Shown here: positions 1 through 6,733 of the stretch, piece after piece
Position numbering within the stretch: position 1 is the stretch's first letter
Layout: every line of letters starts with the position of its first letter
Assembly: GCA_964389365.1 (NCBI GenBank)
Contig: CAYMDO010000021.1
Span: 1-35,511, forward strand
Length of the DNA stretch: 35,511 nucleotides
Direction of reading: 5' to 3'
From: UBA993 sp964389365
GTDB lineage: Bacteria; Bacillota; Dethiobacteria; DTU022
The notes under the pieces: model-generated
Told to the model about the DNA's origin: nothing
Seen by the model: only the letters and a program-made list of their open reading frames with translations
Database searches by the model: none
Translations under genes and position numbers: made by a program

Positions 1-69
1 GGGGTTAGAGGGTGCCTTGTTTTTTAGAGGATTTTTGCTACAACGCAAATGGCTTAATTGCGATAAATC

Positions 70-98
70 TTGATTATTATCTCAAAATAGTATACAAT
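70..98 (+). promoter_or_regulatory. sigma-A type promoter of the fadR-fadN-fadA operon
   Basis: TTGATT (70-75) and TACAAT (93-98) are separated by 17 bases, which fits a housekeeping sigma-A promoter. The predicted start of transcription, near 105, falls just before the FadR-like operator, so a bound repressor would block initiation. Positions 1-69 hold nothing else that I can identify. Confidence 0.65.
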
Positions 99-107
99 AG
101 CAAAAAA

Positions 108-131
108 GCGAATGATGGTTCATTCATTCGC
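108..131. promoter_or_regulatory. FadR-type operator (inverted repeat)
   Basis: Arms GCGAATGA (108-115) and TCATTCGC (124-131) are exact reverse complements. Nested inside, 109-126 reads CGAATGATGGTTCATTCA. That agrees with the Bacillus FadR box TGAATGANTANTCATTCA at every defined position except the first base and the central TA. The site overlaps the predicted transcription start and lies 18 bases before the repressor's start codon. This is the arrangement expected for autoregulation and for control of the downstream beta-oxidation genes, with release by long-chain acyl-CoA as in Bacillus (inference). Confidence 0.75.
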
Positions 132-148
132 CTGACGAAAGGATTGTC

Positions 149-730
149 ATGGCGAAGCGGAAAGGCGAAAAATACCAGGTGCTGTTAGATGCCGCAGTAA
201 GGTCTTTTGCCCAGGCCGGCTACCACCGGACCCGCGTTGCCGATATTGCCCGTGAAGCAGGCGTTGCCGACGGTACTGTCTATATCTACTTCGACAACAA
301 GGAAGATATTCTGATATCCCTTTTTCAGGACCTGATGCACCGCTTCGTAGCGGATTTAAACAGCGAACTGACCCACTGCCTTGATGCCAGCGAAAAACTC
401 TACCGGATCATTTCTTACCACCTGACCACTCTGGCCAACCGGCCCGACCAGGCCAGGGTAACCCAGATTGAGTTAAGACAGATCGACAAAACTATTAACC
501 AGGGGATATCCAAACCGCTTAAAATTTACTTTCAACTAATCGAGGAGGTGATTGCGGAAGGGAAAAAGCAGGGCCTTTACAGGCAGGGCATCGACCCAAA
601 AACTGTGCGTAAGGTGGTTTTTGGCGCTATCGATGAAGTGGTTACCTGCTGGGTAATGTCCGGCAAACCTTATGATTTGACGGCATTAAGCAAACCGGTC
701 TACAACCTGCTTTCCGAAGGCCTGCACTGA
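149..730 (+). CDS. fadR: TetR-family regulator, FadR-like
   Basis: This 193-residue TetR-family repressor probably controls fatty-acid degradation. The N-terminal helix-turn-helix covers about residues 10-55, with the family pattern T-V-x-I-Y-x-Y-F near residues 44-51. The rest is the helical ligand-binding domain. Length and the signature GTVYIYFDNKEDIL resemble the acyl-CoA-responsive FadR (YsiA) of Bacillus. ATG at 149 is preceded by GAAAGGA (137-143). It is the first gene of an apparent operon with fadN (66 bases downstream) and fadA, and a FadR-like box sits on its own promoter. The TetR assignment is firm; the FadR role rests on operator and neighbours. Confidence 0.85.
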   Translation: MAKRKGEKYQVLLDAAVRSFAQAGYHRTRVADIAREAGVADGTVYIYFDNKEDILISLFQDLMHRFVADLNSELTHCLDASEKLYRIISYHLTTLANRPDQARVTQIELRQIDKTINQGISKPLKIYFQLIEEVIAEGKKQGLYRQGIDPKTVRKVVFGAIDEVVTCWVMSGKPYDLTALSKPVYNLLSEGLH

Positions 731-796
731 TTTTTTGCAATCTTACCTGGAAGCTTGAAACCGAAATTGAACTAGACGAAACAAGGAGGTATTTAG

Positions 797-3205
797 ATGG
801 CCTTGAAAGAAATCCGAAAGGCAGCCGTACTCGGTGCCGGAGTTATGGGGGCAACAATTGCAGCCCATTTGGCTAACGTGGGTATTCCCACTTACCTGCT
901 CGATATCGTACCCCGTGAACTGACTCCGGAAGAAGAGAAGAAAGGTTTTACCCTGGAAAGCCCAGAAGTTCGCAACCGACTTTCCAATGTGGGAAAACAG
1001 GATTTGCTGAAGAACAAGCAAAAACCGCTATACCGCGACTCGAACATTGATCTGGTCACTCCCGGCAATTTTGAAGATGACATGGCAAAGCTCAAAGATG
1101 TCGATTGGGTTATAGAAGTTATCGTAGAAAATATGGATATTAAGAAAAAAGTATTCAAGCAGATAGAAGCTAACTGGACTCCCGGGACCATCGTTTCTTC
1201 CAACACTTCCGGTCTGTCAATCAACGAGATGGTCAGCGAAAATTCAACTGAGTTTCGCAAGCATTTTCTGGGAACCCACTTTTTCAACCCGCCCCGCTGG
1301 ATGAAACTGCTTGAAATAATTCCCTGCAAAGAAACAACAGACGAGGTGCTTACCTTCATGCACCGCTTCTGTGAGAAAACCCTCGGCAAGGGAATTGTTT
1401 TTGCCAAGGATACCCCCAACTTTATAGCTAACCGCATCGGCACTTACGCCATGGCTTACACGATGAAGTTGATGGAAAAAGAAAAGATGACCATTGAAGA
1501 AGTTGACATCATCACCGGCCCGCCAATGGGGCACCCGAAGAGCGCTTCTTTCCGCACCCTGGATATGGTCGGACTCGATACATTCTGTCATGTTGCCCGG
1601 ACCGTGTATGACAAGTCCAACGATCCGGCAGAAAAAGAAGTTTTTGACCTACCCCCATTCCTGCAGAAAATGCTTGACAATAAAATGCTCGGCGATAAAA
1701 CCAAGCAGGGCTTCTACAAGAAAGTTAAAGATCAAAACGGCAAACAGATCCTCACTCTTGACTACAACACAATGGAATACCGGCCACAGGAGAAGGCACG
1801 CTTCGATATTATCGGCAAGACCAAGAATGCTGAGCTGGCGGAAGGCTTCAAAATGTTGATCGAAGCCGATGAAAAAGCCGGCCGCTTTGCCTGGGAGCTT
1901 ACCAAAAACTTCTTGATTTACAGTGCCGTCCTGATTCCAGAAATCGCAGAAGATATCTATAATGTCGACCGGGCAATGCGGTGGGGCTTTAACTGGAAAC
2001 TCGGGCCATTTGAAAGCTGGGATGCGCTAGGGGTCAAAGCGAGTGTTGATAAAATGAAAGCCGAGGGGTTAAAAATCCCGGCCAACGTGGAAGAGATGCT
2101 GGCCAAAGGCTTTGAGAGCTTTTATAAGGAAGATGAAAAAGGAACCCTCTCTTACTATGATTTCGATTCAAAAGGCTATAAACCGGTCCCAGTGAGCGCC
2201 GAAATTATCAGCCTGCCGGCCCTGAAAAAACAAGGCAAGCTGGTGCTTGGCAATGATGACGGCAGCTTGATTGATATGGGCGACGGGGTTTGCTGCCTCG
2301 AAATGCACAGCCCCCGCCAGGCGGTCAGCCCGATGTTTGTCGAATTAATTCATCAGGCCATTGAAGAGGCGGAAAAGAATTTTGTCGGGATGGTTATCGG
2401 AAACCAGGCCGGTAACTTCTGCGTCGGCGCCAACGTGGCTTTGATTATGATGGCCGCACAGGGCGGCGAATTTGAAATGATCAACAGTGCTGTCAAGTCG
2501 GGACAGGATGCCCTGATGAAAGTGAAGTACTCGCGTATTCCGGTAGTTGGCGCACCTTTCCAGATGACTCTCGGCGGTGGGATGGAGATCGTTCTGCACT
2601 GCGACCGGATCCAGGCAGCTGCCGATACCTTTATGGGCCAAGTTGAGTTGGGTGTTGGCCTGATCCCCGGATGGGGCGGCAACAAAGAACTGCTGATTCG
2701 TTTCACCGAGGGCCTGCGCAACGATACCAAGGTGGATCTGCTGCCTTATGTCCAGAAGGCTTTTGAAGCAATAGCCATGGCTACTGTGTCCTCAAGCGCC
2801 AGGCATGCCCAGGAACTTGGCTTCCTGCGTAAAACCGACAATGTAACCGTTAACCTTGACTACCTGCTCCATGACGCCAAACAGACGGTGTTGGCCATGG
2901 TGCTTGAAGGGTACGAACCACCGAAACAAAAACCGATCAAGGTTATTGGTGAATACGGGCTCGCCGCCTTTAAGGCCGGGTTACAGAATATGCTTTGGGG
3001 CGGTTACATCAGTGAACATGATATGAAAATCGCCGGCGAGATTGCTTTTGTTCTCTGCGGCGGCAATCTAAAACCCGATACGCTTGTCAGCGAGCAATAC
3101 CTGCTCGATATTGAGAGAGAAGCTTTCCTGCGCCTGTGCCATGAAGAGAAAACCCACGAGCGCATCAATGCTATTCTCACAACCGGCAAGCCTTTACGGA
3201 ATTAA
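797..3205 (+). CDS. fadN: 3-hydroxyacyl-CoA dehydrogenase / enoyl-CoA hydratase fusion (FadN-like)
   Basis: This 802-residue two-domain enzyme hydrates 2-enoyl-CoA and oxidises 3-hydroxyacyl-CoA with NAD+ in the beta-oxidation cycle. Residues 9-40 form a Rossmann fold with GAGVMG at 13-18. The dehydrogenase signature HFFNPPRWMKLLEII lies near residue 160. From about residue 470 a crotonase-fold hydratase domain follows, with the oxyanion-hole segments GNFCVGAN and MTLGGGMEI and the stretch GVGLIPGWGG. Dehydrogenase first and hydratase second is the FadN order of Bacillus, the reverse of FadB in enteric bacteria. The start is fixed by AAGGAGGT at 783-790. fadA follows after 17 bases. No acyl-CoA dehydrogenase gene is in the window. 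Confidence 0.93.
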   Translation: MALKEIRKAAVLGAGVMGATIAAHLANVGIPTYLLDIVPRELTPEEEKKGFTLESPEVRNRLSNVGKQDLLKNKQKPLYRDSNIDLVTPGNFEDDMAKLKDVDWVIEVIVENMDIKKKVFKQIEANWTPGTIVSSNTSGLSINEMVSENSTEFRKHFLGTHFFNPPRWMKLLEIIPCKETTDEVLTFMHRFCEKTLGKGIVFAKDTPNFIANRIGTYAMAYTMKLMEKEKMTIEEVDIITGPPMGHPKSASFRTLDMVGLDTFCHVARTVYDKSNDPAEKEVFDLPPFLQKMLDNKMLGDKTKQGFYKKVKDQNGKQILTLDYNTMEYRPQEKARFDIIGKTKNAELAEGFKMLIEADEKAGRFAWELTKNFLIYSAVLIPEIAEDIYNVDRAMRWGFNWKLGPFESWDALGVKASVDKMKAEGLKIPANVEEMLAKGFESFYKEDEKGTLSYYDFDSKGYKPVPVSAEIISLPALKKQGKLVLGNDDGSLIDMGDGVCCLEMHSPRQAVSPMFVELIHQAIEEAEKNFVGMVIGNQAGNFCVGANVALIMMAAQGGEFEMINSAVKSGQDALMKVKYSRIPVVGAPFQMTLGGGMEIVLHCDRIQAAADTFMGQVELGVGLIPGWGGNKELLIRFTEGLRNDTKVDLLPYVQKAFEAIAMATVSSSARHAQELGFLRKTDNVTVNLDYLLHDAKQTVLAMVLEGYEPPKQKPIKVIGEYGLAAFKAGLQNMLWGGYISEHDMKIAGEIAFVLCGGNLKPDTLVSEQYLLDIEREAFLRLCHEEKTHERINAILTTGKPLRN

Positions 3206-3222
3206 AGGAGGAGGTAACCAGT

Positions 3223-4401
3223 ATGAAAGAAGCTGTTATTGTTTCCAGTGTGCGAACAGCAATCGGCCGGGCTCCCCGGGGCAAACTTAATAAAACCCGT
3301 CCTGAGTACATGGGATCGGTTGCCGTAAAAGAAGCTGTTTCCCGGGCTAAAGGCCTGGACCCAGCTGAAATTGATGACGTTATATTAGGCTGCTCTTTTC
3401 CGGAGGCCGAGCAGGGCATGAACCTGGGCCGGATAGTAGCGCTGCAGGCCGGACTGCCGGACAGCGTTCCTGGCTTAACCGTCAACCGGTTTTGCTCTTC
3501 CGGCTTGCAAGCCATCGCCCTTGCCTCAGAGAGGATCATGTGCGGTTTTGCCGATGTTATGATCGGCGGCGGTGTGGAAAGTATGAGCTTGGTACCGATG
3601 GGCGGCAACAAGCTTGCCCCCAGCCCGGAACTGGTTGAAAAACATATTGAAACTTATACCCCGATGGGTATTACCGCGGAAAATGTTGCCCAGCGTTACA
3701 ACATTTCCCGTGAAGACCAGGATCAGTTTGGCTACCAGAGCCAAATGAAAGCAACAGCAGCTGTCAAAGAAGGCAAATTTAAAGAAGAAATTGTACCGCT
3801 GACTGTAGTTGACCGTTTTGTCGGTCCGGATAACAAGGTTGTCGAAAAAGAATTTATCTTCGATACCGATGAGGGTGTCCGTCCCGAAACAACGGTAGAA
3901 GCTCTTTCTCAATTGCGACCGGCTTTTCATGTAAAAGGCAGTGTAACCGCCGGAAACACATCGCAGACCAGCGACGGGGCTGCCGCCTCGGTGGTGATGT
4001 CTGCTGAAAAGGCTGCCCGGCTCGGCTTAAAACCGCTGGCTATTTTCCGTGGTTTTGCCGTGGCAGGCTGCCCTCCTGAAATTATGGGGGTCGGCCCTGC
4101 TTATGCCATCCCGAAATTGATGGAATTAACCGGGTTAAAAATTGAAGACGTTGACCTTTTTGAGCTAAATGAGGCTTTCGCCTCGCAGGCTCTCTACTGT
4201 GTACGCGAGCTGGGTATAGACCCGGCCAAAGTCAATGTCAACGGTGGGGCTATTGCCTTGGGCCACCCACTTGGCTGCACCGGAGCAAAGCTGACTGCTA
4301 CCCTGTTGCACGAAATGAAACGCCGCGGATCCAAGTACGGTGTTGTTTCAATGTGTATCGGCGGCGGCATGGGCGCTGCCGGATTGTTTGAATTGGCTTA
4401 G
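3223..4401 (+). CDS. fadA: acetyl-CoA C-acyltransferase (thiolase)
   Basis: This 392-residue thiolase cleaves 3-ketoacyl-CoA with CoA to give acetyl-CoA and a chain shortened by two carbons, the last step of beta-oxidation. Catalytic residues are all visible: nucleophile Cys91 in NRFCSSGLQA, His348 in GHPLGCTGA and Cys378 in SMCIGGGMG. The length is typical for the family. AAAGGAGG stands before the ATG, and the gene follows fadN by 17 bases, so the two are almost certainly cotranscribed and translated as partners of one complex. Biosynthetic acetyl-CoA acetyltransferase is the alternative, but the fadN neighbour favours degradation. Confidence 0.92.
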   Translation: MKEAVIVSSVRTAIGRAPRGKLNKTRPEYMGSVAVKEAVSRAKGLDPAEIDDVILGCSFPEAEQGMNLGRIVALQAGLPDSVPGLTVNRFCSSGLQAIALASERIMCGFADVMIGGGVESMSLVPMGGNKLAPSPELVEKHIETYTPMGITAENVAQRYNISREDQDQFGYQSQMKATAAVKEGKFKEEIVPLTVVDRFVGPDNKVVEKEFIFDTDEGVRPETTVEALSQLRPAFHVKGSVTAGNTSQTSDGAAASVVMSAEKAARLGLKPLAIFRGFAVAGCPPEIMGVGPAYAIPKLMELTGLKIEDVDLFELNEAFASQALYCVRELGIDPAKVNVNGGAIALGHPLGCTGAKLTATLLHEMKRRGSKYGVVSMCIGGGMGAAGLFELA

Positions 4402-4439
4402 CATAGCTGAAAGAACTTAATTCCGCTTGAGCTTTAGCG

Positions 4440-4496
4440 AAGAGCCTTCCTCCGGCGTACCGCATACAATGTGGTAAGATTGAAGCGAAGGCTCTT
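4440..4496. terminator. long inverted repeat after fadA
   Basis: AAGAGCCTTC (4440-4449) is perfectly complementary to GAAGGCTCTT (4487-4496), separated by 37 bases. There is no T-run after the right arm on the plus strand, so this is not a standard intrinsic terminator. It may still cap the fadA transcript or act as an RNA-processing structure between fadA and the next gene. Confidence 0.35.
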
Positions 4497-4542
4497 TGCA
4501 TTGTCAACCGGAATTGATCGCCAAGCGGGGAGTTGAACATTG

Positions 4543-5727
4543 ATGATAAACCATGCAACAACCGCAGAATTGCAGCAAAGGATCAGCAAAATGCAGGAAG
4601 CGCTTCAGGAGGAATCTCTGGCCGGAGCCCTGATTGTTCAACGGGCAGACCTTTTTTACTTCAGCGGCACCGGTCAAAACGGCCAGCTTTTTATTCCGGC
4701 GTCAGGCGAACCGATCCTGCTGGTTAAAAAATCACTGGACCGTGCCAAATCTGAGAGTGCCCTGAGCAAGATTATTGCGTACAGCGGCCCCGAACAGTTA
4801 AAAGAACTGGTAGCCTGCCAAATTCCGGAAAATTCATCAATCGGGATCGAAGCTGATGTAATACCGGCAGTTCTTTACTTCCGCTATCAAAAAACTTTCA
4901 ATAAATATAAGCTTGTTGATCTGTCAGGGATAATCCGCCGTATCCGCTCAATCAAGTCCGCTTATGAAATAAACCTGATGCGGCAGTCTGCAGCGATTGG
5001 AACGTTGGTCTTTAATTACGCTAGGGAAATCCTCAGGCCCGGCTTGAGCGAGGTTGAACTGGCCGGAGAACTTGAGATGCATGCCCGCCATCATGGACAT
5101 CAGGGCGCTGTAAGAATGAGAGGGTTCAACCAGGAGCTTTACTTCGGGCATGTGATGAGCGGTGATAATGCGGCAAGGGCCAGTTTTTTTGATGGCCCCA
5201 CTGGCGGCACAGGCCTTAACCCTTCATACCCGCAGGGTGCAGGTACCAGGCTAATCAGAAAAAATGAACCGATCCTTATCGACTTCGTGACTGTACTTGG
5301 TGGATACATGGTCGATCAAACCAGGATTTTCTGCCTCGGCAGCCCCGCCGTTGAGCTGCAGGAGGCTTACGCCCTGGCAGTAGAAATCAAAAATGCCCTG
5401 GCTGAAAGGGGCAAAGATGGTATCTGCGGCAGTGAACTATATGATTTGGCCATTGTGATGGCAAAGCAGGCAGGGCTGGATCAGCATTTTATGGGCTGCC
5501 CGGAACCGGTTAGCTTTGTTGGCCATGGTGTGGGAATCGAGCTTGACGAGTTGCCTGTTATTGCCCGCAGCATTAAAAATGAGCTCAAAAAAGGGATGGT
5601 TTTCGCCCTGGAGCCGAAATTTGTTTTTCCGGGAGTTGGCACCGTCGGGATAGAAGACACTTTTGCGGTCGGATCCGATAGCCTCGAACAGTTAACCGAA
5701 TACAGTGATCAACTGCAAATCCTATAA
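4543..5727 (+). CDS. M24-family metallopeptidase (Xaa-Pro dipeptidase-like)
   Basis: This protein of about 394 residues has an N-terminal creatinase-like domain (to about residue 130) and a C-terminal pita-bread metallopeptidase domain. Metal-ligand segments are present: two Asp eleven residues apart in DFVTVLGGYMVDQTR, His in GHGVGIELDELP, Glu in LEPKF and Glu in GIEDTF. It probably releases N-terminal residues from X-Pro peptides in the cytoplasm. ATG at 4543 and an in-frame TTG at 4540 are both possible after GGGGAG at 4527-4532. The gene stands alone, about 140 bases after fadA. The Gly that usually follows the first metal Asp by two residues is Val here, so substrate preference may differ. 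Confidence 0.85.
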   Translation: MINHATTAELQQRISKMQEALQEESLAGALIVQRADLFYFSGTGQNGQLFIPASGEPILLVKKSLDRAKSESALSKIIAYSGPEQLKELVACQIPENSSIGIEADVIPAVLYFRYQKTFNKYKLVDLSGIIRRIRSIKSAYEINLMRQSAAIGTLVFNYAREILRPGLSEVELAGELEMHARHHGHQGAVRMRGFNQELYFGHVMSGDNAARASFFDGPTGGTGLNPSYPQGAGTRLIRKNEPILIDFVTVLGGYMVDQTRIFCLGSPAVELQEAYALAVEIKNALAERGKDGICGSELYDLAIVMAKQAGLDQHFMGCPEPVSFVGHGVGIELDELPVIARSIKNELKKGMVFALEPKFVFPGVGTVGIEDTFAVGSDSLEQLTEYSDQLQIL

Positions 5728-5788
5728 GCGGCAGAAAAAAGGAGAGCGATTTATATTTTTCACTCTCCAGCCTGAGATATTCAATAAT

Positions 5789-5804
5789 TTGCCTGTACAG
5801 GCAA
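5789..5804. promoter_or_regulatory. perfect 16-bp palindrome
   Basis: TTGCCTGTACAGGCAA is a perfect palindrome in the space between the M24 peptidase gene and the small lipoprotein gene that converges on it. It could be an unassigned operator or a weak hairpin. It lacks a flanking T-run, so a terminator role is not supported. GGAAGC (5812-5817) and GCTTCC (5825-5830) form a second small hairpin nearby. Confidence 0.35.
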
Positions 5805-5843
5805 TTATGATGGAAGCCGGACCAGCTTCCGGTTTTATCCTTA

Positions 5844-5921
5844 TCAGCCCCCGCCATTGCATCCCGCAAGCAGTAATACCGACAGAAGCATAATCACAAT
5901 TATTACAAGAGAAATCCGCAT
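5844..5921 (-). CDS. 25-residue mini-lipoprotein
   Basis: This minus-strand frame encodes only 25 residues: a short basic start (MRIS), a hydrophobic run of about 14 residues, the lipobox LLAGC with Cys21, then NGGG and a stop. A strong ribosome site, GGAGGTG, lies 7 bases before the ATG. The product would be little more than a lipoprotein signal peptide; after lipidation and cleavage a five-residue CNGGG lipopeptide would remain. Very short lipoproteins of this shape do occur in Bacillota, but I cannot name a function. An upstream TTGCAT/TATTAC pair with 17-base spacing could be its promoter. A chance frame is the main alternative; the SD site and exact lipobox argue against it. Confidence 0.5.
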   Translation of the reverse strand: MRISLVIIVIMLLSVLLLAGCNGGG

Positions 5922-6366
5922 TACCTTACACCTCCGGCACTTATTTATATAAGTAATACCACTTTTTTACTCCATATGCAAATCAAATCCAGGAAGAGGG
6001 CAATGGTCATAAGTTATGTTTTTATTTTATGTTAACCTTGCGCTTGGTAAAAATATTTATTCCCCCGATTTTTAAGCTTTCTCAAAAGGCAAATACCTGT
6101 TCTACTAACAGAATCCACAGGGATATCCACAGGGATATCCCTTAGTTGTCGATTTTATTATCGTTAATCCACAAGATAAGCAGTTGGTAACCATAATGGA
6201 AAGCCCTGTTCTCGAATCTTATATGGCACGGAATTTGAAATAGCAGTTGTCAATGCGGGTAACAGCCCTCAATGAAAAAATATCAACAAAAAAGAGGGAA
6301 TACCGGTTCCTTAGCGAATAAGGATCCGTTGAAAATAACCACAATATTTTTGAAGGAGGCACTAGC
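5922..6366. other. gene-poor AT-rich spacer with DnaA-box-like repeats
   Basis: I find no convincing gene here. GAATCCACA (6111-6119) and ATATCCACA (6123-6131) lie in a tandem repeat of a 12-base unit, and TAATCCACA (6165-6173) follows. They differ from the DnaA box TTATCCACA at one or two positions. The surroundings are AT-rich. The stretch separates the mini-lipoprotein (leftward) from the ferredoxin gene (rightward), so it must also hold the ferredoxin promoter, which I cannot place with confidence. Confidence 0.35.
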
Positions 6367-6549
6367 ATGGAGGTTAAAGTAAACGACGATTGCAGCGCAT
6401 GCGGAATTTGTGAAGACATTTGCCCGGAGGTATTTGAGCTGGGCGATGAAAAAGCTGAAGTAAAAGAAAATCCGATTCCCGCAGAGCATGAAGAAAAAGT
6501 CCGTGAAGCAGCTGAAGAATGCCCGACTGAGTCTATCGAAATCAGCTAG
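6367..6549 (+). CDS. ferredoxin, single [4Fe-4S] cluster
   Basis: This 60-residue acidic ferredoxin is a soluble low-potential electron carrier. Cysteines sit at 9, 12, 15 and 19 (CSACGICEDICP) with a distant Cys52 in ECPTESI. This is the monocluster pattern in which three N-terminal cysteines and the distant one bind one [4Fe-4S] cluster. The second half has only one cysteine, so a second cluster is excluded. GAAGGAGG precedes the ATG. The gene is monocistronic, closed by a strong terminator 31 bases after the stop. The likely partner oxidoreductase cannot be told from the neighbours. Confidence 0.93.
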   Translation: MEVKVNDDCSACGICEDICPEVFELGDEKAEVKENPIPAEHEEKVREAAEECPTESIEIS

Positions 6550-6580
6550 TTAGACTTCCATCTTCAAAACCAGAACTATT

Positions 6581-6613
6581 GGGCCTGTCATCAGACAGGC
6601 CCTTTCACTTTTT
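6581..6613 (+). terminator. intrinsic terminator of the ferredoxin gene
   Basis: GGGCCTGTC (6581-6589) pairs perfectly with GACAGGCCC (6594-6602) around a four-base ATCA loop, and TTTCACTTTTT follows. It is a textbook rho-independent terminator, which makes ferredoxin a single-gene transcript. Confidence 0.9.
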
Positions 6614-6733
6614 AAGTTAGTGCTTGAAAATATGTTACCGTCACACACTGCAGGATTTATCTGATCCCCGCCGAAATATTTGTTAGTATTTTAAAGCATG
6701 GCCCGATTATTGCTGTAAAGGAAGTTGTTAACC

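Noticed and set aside
892..1443. Minus-strand frames inside fadN
   Set aside because: They are antisense shadows of a conserved gene, with low-complexity Ser-rich translations.
5705..5893. Plus-strand 62-residue frame after the M24 gene
   Set aside because: It overlaps the end of the M24 gene out of frame and runs through the palindrome and antisense to the mini-lipoprotein; there is no ribosome site.
6111..6173. Chromosomal replication origin
   Set aside because: The DnaA-box matches are imperfect and few, and no dnaA, dnaN, recF or rpmH gene is nearby.
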